A stretch of DNA of 64,000 bases from contig JAGFNK010000144.1 in the NCBI GenBank assembly GCA_025769875.1, positions 48,406-112,405 of the forward strand, read 5' to 3'. The translations under genes and the position numbers were made by a program. The notes under the pieces were generated by a model. It worked only from the letters and a program-made list of their open reading frames with translations. It was not told the origin of the DNA and did not search any database. This document shows, in pieces, positions 48,298 through 59,244 of the stretch. The stretch comes from Russula earlei. Lineage: Eukaryota; Basidiomycota; Agaricomycetes; Russulales; Russulaceae. The first letter of the stretch is position 1; every line of letters starts with the position of its first letter.

Positions 48298-48473
48298 TTG
48301 TCACGCTGATCACGTGATGTTGTCACACTGATCACATGATGTTGTCACACTGATCACATGATGTTGTCACACTGATCACGTGATGTTGTCACACTGATCA
48401 TGTGATGTTGTCACACTGATCATGTGATGTTGTCACATTCATCACATGATGTTGTCACACTGATCACGTGATG
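48298..48473. repeat. 22-bp x 8 minisatellite of CACGTG-type palindromes
   Basis: Eight head-to-tail 22-bp units of the form TTGTCACACTGATCACGTGATG, without spacers. The palindromic core ATCACGTGAT appears as CACGTG, CACATG or CATGTG in different units, differences explained by CpG transitions. It lies about 240 bp upstream of the DDE transposase start. Confidence 0.95.
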
Positions 48474-48664
48474 TTGGTGGCTATGGACATCTTCTACCTT
48501 AAACTCTGAGGATGGTTTGTCAGCCGTAGCATGAAGTAGCAATTGTATCTCATCATGTCAGCCTCTAAGCGAGCCTCAAACTGAGAAGAACTTACCCAGA
48601 TCAATGCTGGTATGCTCTCTCTATTCCCCATTCTGAGCACCTTTCAACCTGTTTGTTTCCACAG

Positions 48665-49515
48665 ATAAAAACAACTGGAGATGGACCCCTGGCCATTGGG
48701 GTACAGCCGACGAAGAGTGGAAGGTCTTCACAGACAAGGCACGGGAATCCGAACCCATGGCTGAAACCTTCGATCTGGGCGATCTTGCATCTCTGCACAA
48801 CACAACTGCGCTCGTTCGCAAGTGCTACCGAGAGGCGGAGAAAGTCGTTTGGCATGAAGCGGTCAGATCCCCCAACAGAGGTATCATTTTTACTGGTCAA
48901 CCTGGGATCAGTAAGCACTCATTTCTTCAGTCGTTGCTATGCGAAGCAGAAACAGTTTCTCCAGGTAAAACACTTTTCCTCTGGTACCTTCTTATCTGCC
49001 TCTTGCAGAACAACCAAAACATCTTGTTCATCAATGATGGGGGCAGAGCAATCCTCTTTTATCTTAGTAATATCTATGCGCTTTCGGGCCCTCTGGATGG
49101 AGACGACCTCCCTAAGAATGTTAAAGGTGGTTTTTTATGGTTACTATTTGACACTCCTGGCCCATCCTCTCCCATCCCATACGTGGTGAATTCCTGACTA
49201 TGTTTTCCGATTCAAACCCCTTCTCCGAACCCAGCACATTACTCTGCTTGGCGCAAGCATCGGAGTCCAGCTTACACTGCCTTCCCGGTCTGGTCTTTTC
49301 AAGAACTGAGGAAGGGGTACGAGATTTTATGACATGTATTTTTCCTCAGAAATCCCAACTTTCTTGTTTCTTTAGATTAGAACTGGATTGCAAGTTCAAC
49401 GGTTTCAAAGCTCGCTTAGAGGAATACTTGAAGTCATGGCATGATACCCCATCTACCCGTCCCACCAAAGGAGATCCGATTCGCTTTCACTTCAAATATA
49501 TCAGATCACTCCATG
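48665..49515 (+). pseudogene. P-loop ATPase gene, 3' end cut off by element B
   Basis: Exon from 48665 begins NNWRWTPGHWGTADEEW and continues RKCYREAEKVVWHEAV and RGIIFTGQPGI. Splicing A|GT (donor 48910, acceptor near 48965) gives a Walker A GQPGISKT, then LFLWYLLICLLQNNQNILFI. Later exons read FPIQTPSPNPAHYSAWRKH and LEEYLKSWHDTPSTRP. The pattern is that of the large Agaricomycete family of P-loop proteins often annotated as RHS/Crinkler-like; function unknown. The reading stops at 49515, where LTR B begins, so the C-terminal half is missing or displaced beyond the window. An upstream exon ending near 48608 is likely but not certain. Confidence 0.7.
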
Positions 49516-49872
49516 TGTCACGAACCATTCTCCAGAGAGGGCCCTTGAAGGACCCTCCCTTATAGGAGGAAACCCAGCCTCTATGGTGTCACCCTGTTCA
49601 CATGAGCAAAAGGGGTGAGTAGAGGTGTCCACAATATCGCGCACACATTGTTGCGCGAGCGATTCTCGGCACAATCGACATACAGCAAGCCCCACTTAAA
49701 GACAACCCTTCTAGCAACTAAAGACAGTATTAGGGCCTTCCTAAGGACCCTTTGGAACGACCCTAGGAGCTCTACAATAGGCACTAACCTAGTATCAAAG
49801 GCCCTACAACACATTATTAGACCAACTCTAATAACTATAGGACGAACTATAAGCAATACTAAGGACCTTAAT

Positions 49873-50543
49873 TGTTGTAGTTTACCCCTTTCTTCGGTTC
49901 GTCCATAATCCTTCCCCTTATTGTTATCCTTGTCTCCACTGGTTACGGTTTCATCCCTTGATGGTGATCCCCTATTGTGTCTCACCTACCGTGTTTCATC
50001 TATTGTGTTTCACCTATTGTGTTTCATCTATTGTGTCTCACCTATTGTGTTTCATCTATTGTGTTTCACTTATTGTGTTTCACCCATTGTTGAGTTACTT
50101 TTGCTATTGATCTACTTTTATTTATTGTTCTGCTTATAGTACTGTACAGCCTCGCTATATACAGTATTTAAGCGCCTGTAGAAGCTGGGGAATGCCCCAA
50201 GCTTAGCTTTGTCCCATTTTCTGTCGCATCCCTTTCACTCTATATCCTCTCTCAATCATAACTTGTGTTGTGCTGGCTTACACTCTGCTTGACTTGAACT
50301 TGTCACAGGGGACCTCTGTGTTCCTCTTCCTCCTCTGCCTCTCTCTCATCATCCTCCTCTTCTGTGAAACCAGAAGATCGACTCTGTCTACAGACTGAAT
50401 CATTATCTGACTCAGCCTTGAGATGCTAAACCTTTGATCCAGTCTCTTTGAGCCGGCCCCCACTGAACCCTGGAACCAAGTCACAGGGACTTGGCCTCCA
50501 CTGAACCCTGAGCTAACGCTCTTATGGCTGCGACACTGTAACA
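49873..50543 (+). repeat. 5' LTR of element A
   Basis: 671 bp, TGTTGTAG...CTGTAACA with short inverted ends. Includes a 14-bp tandem repeat in U3 (49973-50084), a TATA-like CTATATACAGTATTTAAG (about 50155) and the GGGAATGCCCCAAGCTTAGC block used to recognise all family A copies. Confidence 0.95.
49973..50084 (+). repeat. 14-bp tandem repeat in U3 of LTR A
   Basis: Eight units of TATTGTGTTTCACC/TC. The 3' LTR has the same set (58066-58177); the solo copy at 30440 has about five. Position upstream of the TATA suggests an enhancer-like array. Confidence 0.9.
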
Positions 50544-50580
50544 CAAGCTAAGCTTTCCTACTCCATTCTGGAGATCAACC

Positions 50581-50904
50581 TTGAACTACCATCGAACCGT
50601 TGGGTCCGCGTCCAACCCAGACCATCCCCTGACCTCCCCGAACACAGTTGTAGGAGCTGCCACTTGGGACAGCTTTCACACCTTCCTCTGCTACATCGCC
50701 ACCGAAAACAACGAAGAACTACCAGTCGAATTCATCAACAATCGTTGGTTTGAACTACGACTCAGAAGAGGACAGCTCTACACTCACCTAGACCTAGAAC
50801 TCCTCAGAAACAGCCTTGGATTAGGCTACTGGAGGGAAAACGACCCTCACTATGAACCACCCATCAGAATCAGAAGCCTCGTCTACAGAAGGCAACCCCC
50901 CTGA
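50581..50904 (+). CDS. small ORF upstream of gag, element A
   Basis: 107 codons starting 38 bp after the 5' LTR and overlapping the gag start in another frame. Contains TWDSFHTFLCYIATENNEE and WFELRLRRGQLYTHLDLELL. Not recognised. Element B also has ORFs between LTR and gag, but no evident similarity was seen. Confidence 0.5.
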   Translation: MNYHRTVGSASNPDHPLTSPNTVVGAATWDSFHTFLCYIATENNEELPVEFINNRWFELRLRRGQLYTHLDLELLRNSLGLGYWRENDPHYEPPIRIRSLVYRRQPP

Positions 50905-52900
50905 ACCAGAAAACACTGTTGAAACTCAGACACCCTTTGAATCCCCTGCATTAGAACCAGAGGACCCTCTTGGAAACCAGGAACCCATCGAAAACCTAGA
51001 ACTTGAACCACAGAACCTCCCAGAACTCATTATGGCAGCCCAACCCCAAGTCGCTGTACAACCACCCCAAGCCGCTGTCCAGGCTCCTCAGATGGCCGCT
51101 CAGCCCCCCCCAGTCATTGTCCCTCAAGTAGCTGCCCTGGCGCCACAAGGAACCAATGGATCCCTTAGCGGCAAAGAACCCACAGCTTTCACTGGGGAAA
51201 GAAATAAAACCAAACGATTCATCATGGAATTTAACCTATTCTAGGGCCTCAATGATGATAAGGCAGTAATGGTTTCCCCTTTTAAATGAACAATGTTGGC
51301 CCTCTCCTATATTCAGGGAGAAAAGGTTGAAGAATGGGTCAACTCGCAGGCAACGGCACTCAGGGAAAAAATAAGCAGGGCCCAAAACCCCATTAACAGG
51401 ATAGACGAAGTCTTATGGAGAGACTTTGTCACAGACTTCACGTTTAAATTCACCAACACTGCGGAGAAAGAAGATGCCCAAGCAGCCCTTGCCAAACATA
51501 CAATGAAGGAATCCCTTGATGACTACATTTCCACCTTTGAACAACTTCTGAACAAAACTGGGTGGCCAGAAACAGATGTAATTGCCATTGAAAGCTTCAA
51601 AAATGGCCTAAAAATTGGACTCTACTGTGCAATTCTGAACAGAGATGTATGGCCCACCACTCTCCAAGAATGGAAGGAGGAAGCCAGAAGACAGCATCAA
51701 CGTTTCATCACCATCAGGGAGAAGCTCGAAGGAAAAACCACACATCCCCCTTCAGAACATAAACACCACCACTCCGACCGAATGCAAGTAGATGCTGCCA
51801 AGTCCAATTTTAAGAAACTCACTGAAGAGGAAAGAAAACAATTAGCAAAAGAAGGACGTTGCTTCTGTTGTAGGGAAAAAGGCCACCTTAGCCGGGAATG
51901 CCCTAAAAATACAGCTCCCGCCACTTCCAAAGCCCGAGTCTGTCAAGACACGTACTGCTGATCCGTGTGGACTCAGGAGCAGGTGGGCAAGGGTCGGAAC
52001 AGATGATACGCGGCGAAGGCGGCGTTGAACAAGAGGACGAGCCAAACGACGAGGAGGTACCAGATGGGGACTGGTAGGTGTTGCAAGAGACAAAGGCGAA
52101 GGCTGGAGGCCAGTGTAGCAAGGGGACTTTAAACAAGGCGGTCGTTGAAGAGTACCTTGGAAGCGAGGGGAATCTTTAGACTGAGCAGTCGCAGGGGAGT
52201 ACCCAGGAAGATGAGAGTATCACAAATGGACAGTCTGACGACTGCCATGCTTCATTGGGGCTTATATACAGTGTACAGGGTCGATTACAAAGCACTGGGA
52301 CTATTCTAGACTCTTTGGTACCATCCAATAGGACTACAGAGGCATAAACTTGCTTGTGTCAAGTTTCAGGCTTACTGAGTGCATTACTGATCATTGTGGA
52401 GCGATGACATCATTATGATGTCACTGTGGAGCGCTTAGTGAGCCTATGAGGTCACTGTGGAGTCGCTCAGTCAGCCATGATGTCATTGGAGCCTTGATGA
52501 CGTCAGATGATTTATGCAACAGTTTCTAAGAGTTTGTGCCGCTGTTTCGGGTCCATGGTGGCTGAGTGGCCATGTGGTTGCCACGCGATGATTACCCGAT
52601 TAGGAAACTGGTGCCTGGTCGTGTTATAGTGCCTTTGCAATAGCAATATCTTGTACCGCAGGAGGGATAGCCCAGAAAATGGAAGGGAGTCGGTAATGCA
52701 AAGTGAGAGAGGTTTTTCTTGAGTAAAATAGGACAATCTTCGGCCAGGACTTGGCCTTGGTTCATAACAGAGTCACTGAACCTACCCCAGAACCATCTAA
52801 AGGAGAAGAACCAGCTTCCATGGTAGCACGTATGAAAACCCTACCAGCTGAGGAACGAGCCAAGATCTGGGATCTCATCCTTAAGGAGGATTTTCTCTAG
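50852..52900 (+). pseudogene. gag of element A, with stops and an LTR inserted
   Basis: N-terminal Glu/Pro and Gln/Ala/Pro-rich part (QPQVAVQPPQAAVQAPQM), capsid-like part (KVEEWVNSQATALREKISRA, LDDYISTFEQLLNKTGWPE), zinc knuckle CFCCREKGHLSREC, and a tail MKTLPAEERAKIWDLILKED ending at TAG 52898-52900. In-frame stops: TAG 51242-51244 and TGA 51287-51289. A solo LTR D (51941-52769) interrupts it just after the zinc knuckle. Pol overlaps its end in the -1 frame. Confidence 0.88.
51941..52769 (-). mobile_element. solo LTR, family D, inside gag of element A
   Basis: 829 bp from TGTCAAGACACGTACTGC to GGTTCATAACA with perfect GAGTC duplications (51936-51940, 52770-52774). It is the youngest of three D copies in the window, still rich in CpG. 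The innermost layer of the nest: LTR D in element A in LTR B in a P-loop gene. Confidence 0.95.
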
Positions 52901-52965
52901 GCCAAAGTGCGACAGTCGGCACAGAGGCCCAAATAGATACCATTGTCAACCATAAAGAAAACTCA

Positions 52966-55900
52966 ATGAAAGTTCCTTTTATGCTAACAACCAATGGAAA
53001 GACTGGACAAGCGCTCCTCGACAGCGGAGCAACAGAAAATTTCATCAGTCAAGGAATCGTGGAAAAATTACAGATTCCACTCCGAACCCTCAGGACCCCC
53101 AGACCCATCATTAATGTGGATGGTACCAATAACCAGGGAGGAGCACTAACCCATTATGCTCATATGGCTGTACGGCATGGCCCCACCACACAACTCCTCA
53201 CCTTCTACGTTACAAACTTAGGAGAAGATAGAATGATTCTCGGCTATCCTTTCCTAAAAGCAATTAACCCCCTTGTCAACTGGAGCACTGGCCGTCTAAG
53301 AAACCACTTAGGGGTCCTTCTCACCCCTGTCCCCTTAACCAAACCACCAAGAATCCGGATTTCACAAATAAGGACAACCACCATTCCCCCGGAATACTCA
53401 CGACACCAGAAAGTCTTCTCAGAAGAAGCAGCCAAACGACTCCCACCCAGTCGAGGAGAACTCGACTTCAGAATCATCCTAAAACCGGACACTCCCAAGT
53501 TCCTCGATTGTCAAACTTACCCACTCCCCCAAACTGAAAAACAAGAATTGTCAAGACAAATACAAGGGGACCTAGCCAAAGGTTTCATCAAAGATGGTGT
53601 TTCGGACTTCGTATCCCCTGTCTTCTTTGTCCAGAAAAAGGACGGCACCGCCCCGCGAATGGTAGTAGATTACCAAAACTTAATAATGCCACAGTCCCTG
53701 ACTACCACGCCTTACCAAACATGGAAGAACAATTACACAAATTAAGGGGCAAAACCACCTTCAGCAAATTTGATGTCAGAGCTGGCTACAACAACATTTT
53801 AATCCACCCAGAAGACCAACACAAGGGTGCCTTCAAAATCCAGTTTGGCACCTTTATCCCCATGGTAATGGGCTTTGGCTTTACCAATGCCCCAGCAGCT
53901 TTCCAACGAGCAATGAACCACACCCTCTGACCCTGGCTTCTAAAGTACCCCGAAAACACTAGCAACTACCTAGACGACGTGGCAATAGCCACGAACTCAG
54001 GAGAGGAACACCTTCACCGACAAATTACACACGAATTCCTTGACCTTCTCAAAAGGGACTCTTATTTCTTAAAGGCATCTAAGTGCGCCTTTGAACAAGA
54101 AGAAATTGACTTCCTGCACTTCCAAATTAATCAAGGAACCCTCAAAATCGATCCCGTCAAAATGGATGGCCTCAAAAGCTGGCCGAGACCTCCCAACAAC
54201 CTGAAACAGGTACAACAAGTCATGGGCGCCCTCAATTACCAACGACCTTTTATCCAAGACTTTGCAAAAATAGCTCGCCCCATTTTTTCCACAATCAAGA
54301 AAGGAACCCCCTTCCTCTGGACCCCAGAAGCAACCAAAGCTTTGGAAACCTTGATATCGGCAGTCTGTGATGACCCTGAACTATACACGGCCAACCCCGA
54401 CCTCCCATATGAATTAGAAACTGACGCTTCACAATTTGCCACCGGAGTGATCCTTTTCCAAAAGGACCAGAGGGGAAAAAGAAAAATGATCGGAAATATG
54501 TCACATGCGTTCAATGAAGCAGAAAGGAACTACCCGGTTTGGGATAGGGAGTTCCTGGCTCTGATCCTCATGCTCCAACACTGGCAATACCTATTAGTCA
54601 GAACTAAACACCCTGTCAAGATTTTTACAGACCACACTAACTTGGCTCACTATCAACTCCCCCACAAGATCAACCAAAGGATTGCTGGATACATCTCAAC
54701 TCTCGCAGATTACCACTTCGAAATTCACCACAAACCCAGAGTCTCCAATCGCGCAGATGCCCTCTCACGATGACCTGACCACAATGACGGATCAGGAGAT
54801 AACCAGAACATCACTGCACTACCGGACAAACTTTTTATTCGTTCACTTCACACAGGAAGATCTCTATGAACAGGTACTAACCAAACAGAGAAAGTGAAGA
54901 TCAGATCTTCTCATGTGGAAGGTCAAACACAACCTTCAAGAGGAAGAAGATGCACTATTCAAAGATGGAAAATTGGTGGTACCATATCAAGAACCCCTCT
55001 TACGAAAAATTTTACACACCTATCATGATAGCATCCTTGGCGGACATACGGGGAATGCCTGAACCTTATACTCAATTCAAGAATCCTTCTGGTGGCCCAA
55101 AATGGCCTACTTCATCAGGGACTACATTCAGGGCTGCGCCACCTGTCAAACCAACAAGTCTTCCACGCACCCGACTTGCCCCCCAATTTACCCCATCCCC
55201 CCGGAATTTCAAAAACCTTTCCAAACTATCACCATTGATTGGATCGTCGACCTTCCACCATCAGAAGGAAATAACGCCATCATGACCATTACTGACCATG
55301 ACTCCACTAAAGCGGCCATATTCATACCCTGCCGAAAAGATATGGGAACCCTACAGATGGCAAAACTATTCTTACGATATGCTTTCCCATGGACCGGAGT
55401 TCCCTCCAAAATCATCTCCGACCGCGACTCTCGTTTCACCTCCAACCTGTTTCAAGAGGTCTCCCAAATCCTCGGAATCAACCAAAACCTAAGCACGGCA
55501 TACCACCCCCAAACTGATGGACAATCAGAAAGAACTAATCAGACCTTAGAAATGTACCTGCGCATCTACACAGGAGAGAAGCAAGAAGAATGGGCACACT
55601 GGCTCCCCATAGCCCAATATCATTTCAACGCCCACAAATCTACTACCACTAAGAGAACCCCATACAAACTCCTCATCGGTTTTAACCCTCAAGGACTTGG
55701 TACCCAACTCAAGTCCAGATTCCCCGGAATCCAAGAACAACTCCAAGCGCTAAAAGATATGAGGGAGTCGGCGCAAGAAACAATGAGAAGAACACAAAAC
55801 AACTGGGTCAAAGAAACTAAGTTCAAAGGTTTCGAGGAGGGACAAAAGGTTTGGCTAGAAGGCACTAACCTAAAGACTCCTCATCAGTTTCATAAGTTCC

Positions 55901-56790
55901 GCCCCAAACGGTTTGGACCCTTTACCATCACCAAGAGAATCTCCCACATCACCTATCAACTACAACTTCCCCCCCAGTGGAACATCCATAATGTGTTTCA
56001 TGCCTCCCTTCTATCTCCAGTCACAGAAACAGCCGAGCACGGACCAAACTTCTCCGAACCACCACCCAATCTCCTGTCGGGAGAATACAAAGTCAAAAAA
56101 ATCACTGCCCAACGAACCCATAAAAATCGACTCCAATACAGGGTTCGATGGAAGGGGTACTCTGCAGCCGAAGACATGTGGGAACCCCTCTCTAACCTTA
56201 AAAACGCTCAAGATGCCATCACCATGTTCCACCTGGGACAGCCCACCAAACTCCGTACCATGTCTCTCTCTGATCTTGACCCCACAGAATCACATCACTC
56301 AGATGAAAGCCTGGATGACCTAGAAGACCGATTTCAAAACCCTACGATACATCAACATACCTTACTCCCTCGAATTAATTCTCGTAACCCCCCTTCCTAT
56401 TCAGTAAATGACCCTACTATCCCCGACCATGGACACACCATCTTTAACATAGCCACCAGGGAACAACTTTTTTCCGGAATTCTCTCCCCTGGCAACTTCT
56501 GCGGCTTTCAACTTCTCATGATGGACCCCCGTTTTTCAGAGTTTCATTTATCCATACGAAGGGCAGTACTTACGGATCTAGTATGGAATCACATCGTACG
56601 ATCAGCTTCCATAAATACCCCCACTCCTTCAGAGTGGTCGGCCTGGCATCACGAACACGCTACCTCCACTTACAATACTCCTATGTCATCTCCCGCTCCC
56701 AGCTCATCTCCTCTACCTATTCTCACTCCTTCCCCTACCATCAAGCAAGAACCCCTCTCACCCGAGGTCATTCAACACATCATCGACTAG
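52966..56790 (+). pseudogene. pol of element A: protease, RT, RNase H, integrase, chromodomain
   Basis: Protease: ALLDSGATENFIS (52966 on; the frame is open from about 52900, -1 to gag). RT: FVQKKDGTAPRMVVDY, FDVRAGYNNILIHPEDQHKG and YLDDVAIAT. RNase H: LETDASQFATGVI and KIFTDHTNLAHY. Integrase: zinc-binding H/H/C/C part (from about 54914), catalytic Asp in TIDWIVDLP, Asp in ISDRDSRFTS, Glu in DGQSERTNQTLE. Chromodomain: YRVRWKGYSAAEDMWEPLSN (about 56100-56240). Lesions: frameshift near 53685 after VVDYQNL; TGA at 53928, 54771 and 55060; probable further frame break near 54870; TAG at 56788. At 54771 and 55060 the neighbouring frame pattern suggests Arg CGA became TGA. Confidence 0.92.
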
Positions 56791-57936
56791 CGCACCTTCA
56801 TCATCCCAGAGGAAACCGAACTCCAGGACCTCGCCGCCACCCTCAACCCACTCGCCATCCGCGAGGGAACCCCTTCACCCACCCCAACTGAAGCAGACCC
56901 CACTCACCCTGGCCCCCCTTGGTTCATTTACAAACCCTACATGCATGTTCCTCCTTTCTACATTCATGTTAATGGACGAAAACGCCTTTTGCCGTACCTA
57001 CGTGTCGCCCTATATAACGACGAGCCCATGCTTCTAGGAACTATGGGACGAGGGGAGCCCGCATATGGGGAGAAGCTCGTCGCCTGACCTGTGGTCTCTG
57101 CCCCCCACCCTTCCGTGACCGCCTCTGATCTCCGCCTCTTAATTGAGGACCACCCTTTTCACTTTGACGCCGCCCAAGCCCTCGAAAACCTTCATGACCC
57201 TGGTGCTCTTGCTGACGTCTACCATCTCCGCACTGCCTCCTTTCAGTTAAAAATCTTGGAGGGCAAGCATGCCTCTATCCAAGGGGCCTTGAGCATCCTT
57301 CAGGGACAACTTGCTGATCGACTTCATGAGATACAGGCCCACACCAAAGAAACTGCCGCCATCCGCAGTCGCCTTTGAGCCAACAACACTTCCGTCCGAG
57401 TTCGTCACCAGCTCGACAACCTAATGTCAGATGGGGGTCTCACCCGTGATACTGGACCTTACTACTCACTGGCAGGGAGCTATGACAAAATTGAGGAATC
57501 AAAAGAACCACCCACTTCTTCTCCTCCACTACCCACTCGCCCCTCCCTCTCCCTGACTCCTCCTCTTGAATACCTCCCTCGTGTCGTTGACCAGTCTCAG
57601 AATGATGCCCCTATGGGCTCACCCTCCCACTTCCCTCAGATGTATTCCGACGACGCTAGTACTCCCAACACCCCTCTTACCCCCGCACGTATGACCAAGG
57701 TGCAGCGACACCAACTCCAGAAATGACAACATGTCTGCAAACATTGCAGCACCAGAGGGCATTGGAACAAGGATTGCAACAGACCCCACACCAACTGTAG
57801 CGGGCAGGTGGATTGTATCCTCAGGAGGACCCATCAGAGCTACAGAGGTTTCTGTCCTAGGGCAATGGGACCCCAGAGCGCGTGGCCAGAAGTCGAAGGC
57901 GATGAACTCCGCGAATCAGGCCCTGAAACCGATTAG
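56791..57936 (+). pseudogene. 3' extension of element A pol with a second zinc knuckle
   Basis: After the TAG at 56788 the same frame continues for about 380 codons, broken by TGA at 57085, 57376 and 57724, to TAG 57934-57936. It contains PPWFIYKPYMHVPPFYIHV, a coiled-coil-like stretch (FQLKILEGKHASIQGALSIL), a Pro/Ser region, and the knuckle CKHCSTRGHWNKDC (57736-57777; C-X2-C-X4-H-X4-C). The frame is shared with pol, so it could be a C-terminal pol domain or a separate ORF. A stub of its last part is kept in the old copy at 35438-35579. I do not know a named family for it. Confidence 0.65.
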
Positions 57937-57952
57937 TTCAGAAAACTAAGCA

Positions 57953-57966
57953 TGAGGGGGGCATGA
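57953..57966 (+). other. polypurine tract of element A
   Basis: TGAGGGGGGCATGA directly before the 3' LTR; identical in the old copy at 35438. It would prime plus-strand DNA synthesis. Confidence 0.75.
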
Positions 57967-58636
57967 TGTTGTAGTTTACCCCTTTCTTCGGTTCGTCCAT
58001 AATCCTTCCCCTTATTGTTATCCTTGTCTCCATGGTTACGGTTTCATCCCTTGATGGTGATCCCCTATTGTGTCTCACCTACCATGTTTCATCTATTGTG
58101 TTTCACCTATTGTGTTTCATCTATTGTGTCTCACCTATTGTGTTTCATCTATTGTGTTTCACTTATTGTGTTTCACCCATTGTTGAGTTACTTTTGCTAT
58201 TGATCTACTTTTATTTATTGTTCTGCTTATAGTACTGTACAGCCTCGCTATATACAGTATTTAAGCGCCTGTAGAAGCTGGGGAATGCCCCAAGCTTAGC
58301 TTTGTCCCATTTTCTGTCGCATCCCTTTCACTCTGTATCCTCTCTCAATCATAACTTGTGTTGTGCTGGCTTACACTCTGCTTGACTTGAACTTGTCACA
58401 GGGGACCTCTGTGTTCCTCTTCCTCCTCTGCCTCTCTCTCATCATCCTCCTCTTCTGTGAAACCAGAAGATCGACTCTGTCTACAGACTGAATCATTATC
58501 TGACTCAGCCTTGAGACGCTAAACCTTTGATCCAGTCTCTTTGAGTCGGCCCCCACTGAACCCTGGAACCAAGTCACAGGGACTTGGCCTCCACTGAACC
58601 CTGAGCTAACGCTCTTACGGCCGTGACGCCGTAACA
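57967..58636 (+). repeat. 3' LTR of element A
   Basis: 670 bp, TGTTGTAG...GCCGTAACA, about ten differences from the 5' LTR, clustered near the right end and mostly at CpG sites. Confidence 0.95.
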
Positions 58637-58992
58637 TTAATAGAAGTATTAGGGTCGACTCTAAGGACCCTAATAGAACTATATAAGGGCCTTATAAGAT
58701 AACACTATTCCCTAACCAAACTACAAGTCCTCAAATGACCGGCCCTAAACTAACTAACAGGAAATGAATCAGGTGCTCGCACATGCACTAAAGCAGTGAA
58801 CACGTGGACAATGGAAGCTCTTACTCATTGAGAGAAGCCTTCTTACTCAGCAGCTTACTGAGCATGACTGAGCATGCTCAGTAAGCGTCCTCTGACTTCT
58901 TACTCATCACTCTATTTTGCTTGATAACAAGGTTATGACTTGTTCCCTATTTAGCAGTTCTCTTGTAGTATATAAGTGCTCAATAAAGTAGC

Positions 58993-59012
58993 GGACAGTC
59001 CTCAGACTGTCC
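58993..59012 (+). promoter_or_regulatory. hairpin downstream of the LTR B TATA box
   Basis: Perfect 8-bp stem GGACAGTC / GACTGTCC with loop CTCA, about 20-25 bp after TATATAAG, so near the start of the transcript. The old B copy (about 31280) keeps the stem with a changed loop; family D has a near-identical version. Confidence 0.55.
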
Positions 59013-59244
59013 ATTTGTTTACGGCACTCTCCATCCCTGGGATACTCCTTTAAGGACCGTCCCCTTGTGACTATCCTGGCCTCTCCTCTGCGTGACTGCT
59101 CGACTCTCACAGTAACAATACCTCTCTGGTACTGTATCTGTTACTACTCTGGACTCTACTTCTTGCCCACGCCATCTTGGACGTTTATTGACTCGTCTTC
59201 GAGCTTATCCCTCGCTCTTGAACTAGATAGTTCAACAGTGAGTC

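Larger units (their letters stand above)
49873..58636 (+). mobile_element. Ty3/gypsy chromodomain element A (full length, nested in LTR B)
   Basis: 8,764 bp with two LTRs of about 670 bp, perfect TTAAT duplication (49868-49872 and 58637-58641). Order: small ORF, gag with zinc knuckle, protease, RT, RNase H, integrase, chromodomain, 3' extension, polypurine tract. The chromodomain places it among chromoviruses (Tf1/sushi-like). The two LTRs differ at only about ten positions. Despite this youth, gag and pol hold several stops and at least one frameshift, so the copy was defective when inserted (perhaps mobilised in trans) or decayed quickly. Confidence 0.95.

Noticed and set aside
48298..48473. 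CRISPR-like array
   Set aside because: The units are directly adjacent without spacers and the genome is eukaryotic; it is a minisatellite.
50544..50580. tRNA primer-binding site after LTR A
   Set aside because: No TGG-starting tRNA complement is visible next to the LTR; Tf1-like self-priming is possible but I could not show the pairing.
52880..52905. Canonical slippery heptamer for gag-pol frameshift in element A
   Set aside because: Pol is in the -1 frame, but the bases at the overlap do not form X-XXY-YYZ; another mechanism or decay is possible.
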